From Alphaproteobacteria bacterium (GTDB taxonomy: Bacteria > Pseudomonadota > Alphaproteobacteria > SMXP01), in contig JAJFIM010000330.1 in the NCBI GenBank assembly GCA_021774995.1, positions 1 to 12,436 of the forward strand: a DNA stretch of 12,436 bases, in the 5' to 3' direction. The translations under genes were made by a program, and so were the position numbers. Under the pieces are notes generated by a model that saw nothing but the letters and a program-made list of their open reading frames with translations, made no database searches and had not been told where the DNA came from. Shown piece by piece: positions 7,562 through 12,436 of this stretch; the stretch's first letter is position 1, and the number at the start of each line of letters is the position of its first letter.

Positions 7562-7788
7562 TGACGGCAGGTTTCCTGGCTTTTGGGTCGAGGTCCGTGA
7601 CGCGCCTTCCCAAGACATGTTGTGTCTCAGTGGCAAATTTACGCGACAGACTCACCAATTACAGTTGCGGGCACAGCTACAGAATAAATCTTCAGATAGT
7701 CAACCTTGGGGCTGAAAACGCCTTGGGTCTAAAACAATGAAGATCGCACTGCATTCCCTTTTAACCTCACGCATATGAGGCACCATCA
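7562..7788 (-). promoter_or_regulatory. Cobalamin (adenosylcobalamin-type) riboswitch aptamer
   Basis: The minus strand reads through the conserved cobalamin riboswitch elements in order. P1 is TGATGG (7783-7788) pairing with CCGTCA (7562-7567). GGTGCC (7779-7784) is followed by a P2 hairpin CCTCA/TGAGG (7765-7780). Then come GTTAAAAGGGAA (7754-7765), CCCGCAACTGTAA (7659-7671), GCCACTG (7628-7634), GGGAAGG (7605-7611), and the B12 box AGCCAGGAAACCTGCC (7566-7581). The arm between GGGAA and CCCGCAAC is long, with an ATCTTCA/TGAAGAT pairing. Binding of cobalamin would lower expression of btuB and the transport genes downstream. It lies directly upstream of the btuB leader and just after a predicted promoter. 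Confidence 0.95.
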
Positions 7789-7794
7789 CGGGCC

Positions 7795-7823
7795 AATCTA
7801 CGCGATGATAAGCCCGGGCGCAA
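7795..7823 (-). promoter_or_regulatory. Predicted sigma-70-type promoter of the B12 uptake operon
   Basis: On the minus strand TTGCGC (7818-7823) and TAGATT (7795-7800) are 17 bp apart. Transcription would begin near 7788, where the riboswitch P1 stem starts. The hexamers are imperfect, so the position relative to the aptamer is the main support. Confidence 0.4.
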
Positions 7824-7834
7824 GCGCTGGCCGT

Positions 7835-7862
7835 TTGAACCGCTTTAATGGTGATTTAAGAT
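7835..7862 (+). promoter_or_regulatory. Predicted promoter of the OppA-like gene
   Basis: TTGAAC (7835-7840) and TAAGAT (7857-7862) are 16 bp apart on the plus strand, about 45 nt upstream of the gene. TATACA just downstream is an alternative -10 with a poorer -35. The two divergent -35 elements would be only 11 bp apart. Confidence 0.3.
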
Positions 7863-7907
7863 AGGCTATACATCATTCGCGTTGGGGAAAATCAGGGAGA
7901 GAAACGA

Positions 7908-9500
7908 ATGATTGTGTTTTGGATTCGCGCGGTGCGCCCTGTCTTGATCGTTCTTAGCGTGACCGTCTGGTCCCTTGCCGCCGCGCAGGCGTCAAGTATT
8001 TTTCACCGAGGCACGTTCAGCGATCCGGAAACCCTTGACCCCCATAAAGCCAGCGCCCAATCGGCGGCCCCCATCATTTACGATCTGTTCGAAGGGTTGA
8101 TGACTTTGGATGGAGGCGGGGAGGTTGTTTTTGGCGCCGCCCATGATTACGCCGTAAGCGAGGACGGCCTTACATATACTTTTTCTCTCCGGGAAGGTCT
8201 TCAGTGGTCGGATGGAACGTCGATCACGGCGGAAGATTTTGTGTATTCCAACCGGCGCCTTTTGAAACCGAAAACGGCGGGCCGCTTTGCGTCTTTTTTC
8301 TATCCCGTGAAAAACGCCAGAAAAATTAATCGCGGTCAATTGCCCGCTGAAGAGCTGGGCGTGCGGGCGCTTGACGATCTCACCATTGAATATACGCTGG
8401 AGGCGCCCAACCCTTCTTTTCCCAAAATCATGACGACCAATCCTGCCGCGCCCGTGCCCCGGCACGTTATCGAAGCCAATGGAAACGCCTGGGTGAGGCC
8501 GGAACATATGGTGTCGAATGGCCCCTATATATTGAGTGAGCGCGTGCCGCAGACGTCAATTAAATTGGTGAAAAATTCTAACTATCGCCAGGCTGACCAG
8601 GTGCGTATCGACGAGGCCTGGTATCATCCAACGCAAAGTCTGGGCACGTCTTTAAAAAGATACAGAAGCGGCGAACTTGACGTCATCCTCAATTTCCCGC
8701 CAAGCCAGATCAACTGGATCACGCAGAATATTCCTGAAGAGCTTCATGTCACGCCTGCTTTGGGCACATATTATCTGCTCATCAATAATGAAAAAGTCCC
8801 ATATAACGACATCCGCGTGCGCCAGGCGCTTTCCATGGCCATTGACAGGGAAGTGATCACCGAAAAACTGCTGCGGACCGGCGTTGCCCCGGCATACAGT
8901 TTTGTGTCGCCGCAATTCGCCAATTACGACGGCATTGATGTGGCGTACCGGCACGCGCCATTTGCCGATCGTCAGCGCGAAGCCCGCCAAATTTTGGAGC
9001 AAATGGGGTTCACTGAGGACCAGCCGCTTATTGTTCAGTACAAAAATGACACTCTTGAAGAAAGCCAAAAAATAGCCGTCGCGGTTTCCGGCATGTGGCG
9101 TGATATCGGCGTGGAAGTGGATTTAACGAGTTCTGAGTTTCTGGCGGTGATCAGAAAAGTGCGCAGCAAAGATTTTGAAATTGCGCGTTTTGCTTATTTT
9201 GCGCCCTATAACGACCCCTTCACTTTCCTATCGCTTTTTCAGACAGGCAATCCAGGAAACCAAGGCCTCTATTCCAACGCTGAATACGATGCGCTGCTTG
9301 ACGAATCAAAGGTCACGCGCGAGCCGCAGGCCCGTAAGGCGCTGTTTGAAGAGGCCGAACGCATTCTCATGAATGATTATGCGCTGATCCCCTTGTTTTT
9401 TTACGTGCGCCGCTATCTTGTGAATCAGCGCGTGCATGGTTGGGTTGACAACGAACGGGGGGTCAATCCCACGCAATATTTGTCGGTCGACCCGGACTGA
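7908..9500 (+). CDS. oppA: Periplasmic oligopeptide-binding protein, OppA-like (SBP family 5)
   Basis: This 530-residue secreted binding protein would capture oligopeptides for an ABC importer. A signal peptide spans about residues 1-28 (short basic start, hydrophobic VLIVLSVTVWSLAAA, cleavage after AQA). There is no lipobox cysteine, so it is soluble in the periplasm rather than a lipoprotein. Family landmarks are clear: ETLDPHKA near residue 41, DLFEGLMTLDGGGEVVFGAA, YTFSLREGLQWSDGTSITAEDFVYS, MVSNGPYIL, and DIRVRQALSMAIDREVI. Length and order match OppA/MppA-type proteins over their full extent. The ATG follows a GGGAG ribosome binding site with normal spacing. No OppB, C, D or F partner is visible: the gene is divergent from the B12 operon and its 3' end lies 11 bp from the end of the dehydrogenase gene. 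It may share a transporter encoded elsewhere, and ligands other than peptides cannot be excluded. Confidence 0.92.
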   Translation: MIVFWIRAVRPVLIVLSVTVWSLAAAQASSIFHRGTFSDPETLDPHKASAQSAAPIIYDLFEGLMTLDGGGEVVFGAAHDYAVSEDGLTYTFSLREGLQWSDGTSITAEDFVYSNRRLLKPKTAGRFASFFYPVKNARKINRGQLPAEELGVRALDDLTIEYTLEAPNPSFPKIMTTNPAAPVPRHVIEANGNAWVRPEHMVSNGPYILSERVPQTSIKLVKNSNYRQADQVRIDEAWYHPTQSLGTSLKRYRSGELDVILNFPPSQINWITQNIPEELHVTPALGTYYLLINNEKVPYNDIRVRQALSMAIDREVITEKLLRTGVAPAYSFVSPQFANYDGIDVAYRHAPFADRQREARQILEQMGFTEDQPLIVQYKNDTLEESQKIAVAVSGMWRDIGVEVDLTSSEFLAVIRKVRSKDFEIARFAYFAPYNDPFTFLSLFQTGNPGNQGLYSNAEYDALLDESKVTREPQARKALFEEAERILMNDYALIPLFFYVRRYLVNQRVHGWVDNERGVNPTQYLSVDPD

Positions 9501-9511
9501 GGCCTCAATCC

Positions 9512-10594
9512 TTAAGCGACGCCTTCAAAGATATCTTGCGCGTTGCGCGGTATCTGGCCTTGGTTCAACCGTTCCGCCGCAAGCCTATCCGCGATGCGGT
9601 TTGTGGCTTGATTGAGTACGGCGGAGCGATCAAAAATCGCCTCCAGCGTTCGGCGGATGCGGCCGCACTGCGCCAGTGCTTTTTTCTTGTCCCATGCGCC
9701 TGATATTTCTTCCGCGATGCTGATAACGCCGCCGGCGTTGATGACGTAGTCAGGCGCATAGAGAATGCCGCGTTTATGCAGGGCGTCGCCGCAGCCTGCG
9801 TCTTTCAATTGATTGTTGGCGGCCCCCGCAATGGCGCCGACCTGTAACATCGGAATCGTAGCGTCGTTTAATGCGCCCCCCAGTGCGCAGGGCGCAAAGA
9901 TGTCTGCGGTTTTTGCAAAAGCTTCCACAGGGTGTGCTTCCCCCGCCCCGAACAGATCTTGAACCCGGCGGACTTTAGTCACATCGATATCGGCAACGAT
10001 CAATTTTGCGCCCGCCTTCGACAACAGGCGGCACAGCTCAAAACCAACATGGCCAAGTCCGGTGACAATGATTTTAACGCCCTGGAGATCATCGGTTCCA
10101 AAGCGTTGGTTGGCGGCGGCTTTGAGACCCAAAAAAACGCCATAAGCGGTGAAAGGCGAAGGGTCGCCACTGCCTCCCATATCTTCCGGCAGGCCAGCGA
10201 CATTTTTTGTTTCTCGGGCCACATGGCGCATATCTTCCGCACTGACGCCGACGTCTTCGGCTGTGTAATAGAGACCTTTCAGGCTCTCGACGGCGCGGCC
10301 AAAAGCTTTGAAAAGCGCGGGCGATTTACCAGTGCTGGAATTGCCGATGATCACAGCCTTGCCGCCGCCCAGATTTAGACCCGCCAGAGCGTTTTTCTGC
10401 GTCATGCCTTTCGACAAACGCAGAACATCCGCCAGCGCCTCTTCGTGCGAAGCGTAGGGCCACATCCGGCAGCCGCCAAGGGCCGGGCCTAATGCAGTGT
10501 TATGGACGGCGATATAACTGATCAGTCCACTGCCTATATCGCGAAATTTGACGACTTTTTCATAACCCTTTTGATGAATGACTTCCGTTTTCAT
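9512..10594 (-). CDS. Leucine-dehydrogenase-like amino acid dehydrogenase (Glu/Leu/Phe/Val family)
   Basis: This 360-residue cytoplasmic enzyme would carry out NAD-dependent oxidative deamination of an amino acid to its 2-oxoacid and ammonia. It aligns by eye along its length with leucine dehydrogenases: HNTALGPALGGCRMWPY (31-47), SKGMTQKNALAGLNLGGGK (61-79) with Lys67 and catalytic Lys79, TAEDVG (111-116) with Asp114, and GDPSPFTAYGVF. The Rossmann glycine motif is GLGHVG (179-184). Further matches are FAPCALGG, AGAANNQL and YAPDYVINAGGVI. The ATG at 10594 has GGGAG 7 nt upstream and lies 12 nt after the stop of the ferredoxin oxidoreductase gene, so the two genes are cotranscribed. Leucine, valine and isoleucine are the expected substrates; phenylalanine is possible, because phenylalanine dehydrogenases share these motifs and the neighbour handles aryl 2-oxoacids. 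Confidence 0.94.
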   Translation of the reverse strand: MKTEVIHQKGYEKVVKFRDIGSGLISYIAVHNTALGPALGGCRMWPYASHEEALADVLRLSKGMTQKNALAGLNLGGGKAVIIGNSSTGKSPALFKAFGRAVESLKGLYYTAEDVGVSAEDMRHVARETKNVAGLPEDMGGSGDPSPFTAYGVFLGLKAAANQRFGTDDLQGVKIIVTGLGHVGFELCRLLSKAGAKLIVADIDVTKVRRVQDLFGAGEAHPVEAFAKTADIFAPCALGGALNDATIPMLQVGAIAGAANNQLKDAGCGDALHKRGILYAPDYVINAGGVISIAEEISGAWDKKKALAQCGRIRRTLEAIFDRSAVLNQATNRIADRLAAERLNQGQIPRNAQDIFEGVA

Positions 10595-10606
10595 ATTCGT
10601 CTCCCT

Positions 10607-12436
10607 TCAGGCGGCGTTTTGTGCGGGTTGGGGGGCGTTGTACTGATCCCAAAGCGTGAGGGAGGCGGCTTTGGCCGCTTCAAAGTTTCTTGTTTTAATA
10701 TGGCCAAAGCCCTTCACGCCGTTGGGGAGCTCTGCAATGGCAATGGCAATGCGAAGCCTTTCAGGCGACAGATTGGCGATCAACCGGATGACGTCGCGCT
10801 CATAGTCGAGAATGAGTTGTCGCTCCATTCGGCGCTCCGCCAGATAGCCGAAGGGATCAAAACGCGTGCCCCGCAAAAACTTTAATTTGGCGAGTTGTTT
10901 GAGGACTGGGAAAACCCAACCGCCAAACGCGCGTTTCACCGGCGCGCCGGTTTCGGGGTTCTTTTTGGCGAGCAGCGGCGGGGCGAGATGTACTTTTAGG
11001 CGCGCATTTTTGTCAAAATGCTTGGCAAGGCTACGCTGAAAGCGGCCGTCAGTGTAGAGCCGCGCGACTTCATATTCGTCTTTGTAGGCCAGAACTTTGT
11101 AATAAGCGCGCGCCACCGTTTCCGTGAGGGCTATTGAGTCAGGGCTGACCCGGCGTTCAACTTGGGATACTTTGGCGATGAGGTCGCCATAACGCTCCGC
11201 ATAGGCGGCGTCTTGATAGGAGGCCAGCAATTTCTTGCGATGGGCAATGAGTGCGTCCAGGGTTTCAGGGGTTTGGATTGCGTCCCTTTGCGCGGCGCGT
11301 TCAAGAAGCGCGGAATCATGCGCCAGAACCCGGCCCAAGGCCAAGGCGTAAAGGTTCTTTTCAACATCTATGCCGTTAAGTCTGATCGCTTGGATTAACG
11401 CCTCCAAACCGATGGGGATGGTTCCGCTTTGCGCCGCGAACCCCAGCAATGCGATATTGGCGTAGAGCGCATTGCCCATGAAGGCGTCGATCACCCGGGT
11501 CGCGTCAAGAGCAAGCGTCTCACGGCATGTTTTCTCGATTGCGCCGCGCATGGCGGCGTCATCATAGGCGATGTCGTTATTTTCGACGAAAGCCGCCGTG
11601 GGGTTGAGATGCGGATTGAGAATGGCGCGGGTGCGCGTGCGGTCGACAAGTTCAAGGGCGGGTTTTTCCGCGGACACCACCAGGTCGAATCCCAGCAGAA
11701 GATCAGCCGATGCGGGCGGCACGCGGGCGCCGTGAATCTGTGCGCCGGAGGGGCTGAGCCGGAGATGCGAGATCACCGCGCCGCCTTTTTGCGCCAATCC
11801 CGTGAGGGTCATGGAGGCGGCGGTCTGGTCGTCCAGATGGGCCGCGGTCCCTAAAATTGCGCTGATGGTGGAAATGCCGCTGCCGCCAATGCCCGCCAGC
11901 ACGATGTTGTAGGGACCGGCGTCGGCAAGCCGAATGCCGTTCGGGTGGGGTGCAGGGAGGTTTTTGAAAGCGGCTTCCACGTCGCGCGCCAGGGCGTCAT
12001 GCGCGCGCGTGCGCTCATGCGCCGCCACATCGCCTTCGATGGTGACGAAGCTGGGACAGAAACCATCCAGACACGTAAAATCCTTATTGCAAGACGATTG
12101 ATTGATCCGGCGTTTGCGGCCAAGTTTCGTCTCCACCGGCTCAACGGACAGGCAGTTTGATTTGACGGAGCAATCGCCGCAGCCCTCGCAAACTTCCTCA
12201 TTGATGAAAACATGTTTTTTAGGGTCGGCCAGGACGCCCTTTTTGCGCCTCCGGCGTTTTTCCGCCGCGCATGTTTGGTCAAAAATCAGAACGCTCACGC
12301 CAGGCGCGGCGCGCAGCTCCTTTTGAACCGTCTCGAAGCGGTCCCGGTGGTCGATGCTGACCCCCGGGGCCATGTCGCTGCGCCCATTATAACGGCTTGG
12401 CTCCTCGCTCACCACGGCGATGCGCGTCACGCCTTC
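10607..12436 (-). CDS. Fused indolepyruvate (2-oxoacid) ferredoxin oxidoreductase, C-terminal 609 residues; start beyond window
   Basis: This cytoplasmic iron-sulfur enzyme would oxidatively decarboxylate aryl or branched 2-oxoacids to acyl-CoA and reduce ferredoxin. The frame is open to the window edge (reading EGVTRIAVV), so the N-terminal TPP-binding part is missing. Visible first is the end of the TPP/beta-type domain, with VSIDHRD and LIFDQTCAAEKRRRRKKG. A ferredoxin-like cluster region follows: CEGCGDCSVKSNC (near residues 83-95) and CNKDFTCLDGFC (near 116-127), cysteine spacing fit for Fe-S centres. Then comes the gamma-type domain with AGIGGSGISTIS (around 181-192) and GLAQKGGAVISHLR. 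The last 250 residues are the poorly characterised C-terminal extension of large fused proteins of this type, which are about 1,100-1,200 residues long in Proteobacteria. The stop lies 12 nt before the leucine-dehydrogenase-like gene, indicating one operon. The 2-oxoacid substrate cannot be fixed from sequence. Confidence 0.94.
   Translation of the reverse strand, partial: EGVTRIAVVSEEPSRYNGRSDMAPGVSIDHRDRFETVQKELRAAPGVSVLIFDQTCAAEKRRRRKKGVLADPKKHVFINEEVCEGCGDCSVKSNCLSVEPVETKLGRKRRINQSSCNKDFTCLDGFCPSFVTIEGDVAAHERTRAHDALARDVEAAFKNLPAPHPNGIRLADAGPYNIVLAGIGGSGISTISAILGTAAHLDDQTAASMTLTGLAQKGGAVISHLRLSPSGAQIHGARVPPASADLLLGFDLVVSAEKPALELVDRTRTRAILNPHLNPTAAFVENNDIAYDDAAMRGAIEKTCRETLALDATRVIDAFMGNALYANIALLGFAAQSGTIPIGLEALIQAIRLNGIDVEKNLYALALGRVLAHDSALLERAAQRDAIQTPETLDALIAHRKKLLASYQDAAYAERYGDLIAKVSQVERRVSPDSIALTETVARAYYKVLAYKDEYEVARLYTDGRFQRSLAKHFDKNARLKVHLAPPLLAKKNPETGAPVKRAFGGWVFPVLKQLAKLKFLRGTRFDPFGYLAERRMERQLILDYERDVIRLIANLSPERLRIAIAIAELPNGVKGFGHIKTRNFEAAKAASLTLWDQYNAPQPAQNAA

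Noticed and set aside
7490..7860. Direct repeat GGTGATTTAAG at 7490-7500 and 7850-7860
   Set aside because: Several chance 11-base repeats are expected in a window of this size. Its surroundings are not duplicated and it matches no known site.
1..12436. CRISPR array, insertion sequence, prophage, tRNA or defence system
   Set aside because: No regularly spaced repeats, transposase, integrase, attachment repeats, cloverleaf sequence or defence-type domains were found by eye on either strand.

Overview
The window looks like the chromosome of a mid-to-high-GC alphaproteobacterium. This is an inference from codon use, the 19-bp-spacer CueR/HmrR-type copper promoter, the B12-riboswitch-controlled TonB/ABC uptake operon, and the large fused indolepyruvate ferredoxin oxidoreductase. 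No rRNA, tRNA, phage, transposon or CRISPR sequence is visible, and genus cannot be named from this sequence alone.

Layout. (1) 1-1721, minus: the first 573 residues of a Cu(+) P1B-type ATPase (CopA) with two N-terminal metal-binding domains, cut by the left window edge. Upstream is a promoter with a 19-bp spacer around a perfect dyad, the signature of MerR-family copper regulators. (2) 1900-2667, plus: a divergent cysteine-rich protein resembling the YkgJ-type cysteine-cluster family, function unknown. (3) 2697-7788, minus: a vitamin B12 uptake operon. In transcription order it holds a promoter, a 227-nt cobalamin riboswitch, a structured leader of about 210 nt, a BtuB-like TonB-dependent receptor, a periplasmic binding protein, a FecCD/BtuC-type permease and an ABC ATPase. 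The last three genes are joined by ATGA stop/start overlaps. (4) 7908-9500, plus: an OppA-like peptide-binding lipid-free periplasmic protein transcribed divergently from the B12 operon, with no permease or ATPase partner in view. (5) 9512-12436, minus: an operon whose first visible gene is the C-terminal half of a fused 2-oxoacid (indolepyruvate-type) ferredoxin oxidoreductase, followed 12 nt later by a leucine-dehydrogenase-like amino acid dehydrogenase.

How the genes work together. The B12 block is a complete outer-membrane-to-cytoplasm import route: BtuB takes up the corrinoid using TonB energy, the binding protein carries it through the periplasm, and the permease/ATPase pair imports it. 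The riboswitch would shut the operon off when cobalamin is plentiful. The right-hand operon implies amino acid catabolism: the dehydrogenase deaminates an amino acid to a 2-oxoacid, and the ferredoxin oxidoreductase decarboxylates a 2-oxoacid to acyl-CoA. CopA exports copper under copper-responsive control.

Most of the window is recognisable biology. The parts that reward a second look are the leader between riboswitch and btuB (a 10-nt homopolymer and several nested inverted repeats, one covering the ribosome binding site), the unclear, possibly CTG, start of the B12 binding protein, the dehydrogenase/ferredoxin-oxidoreductase pairing, and the cysteine-rich protein beside the copper promoter.
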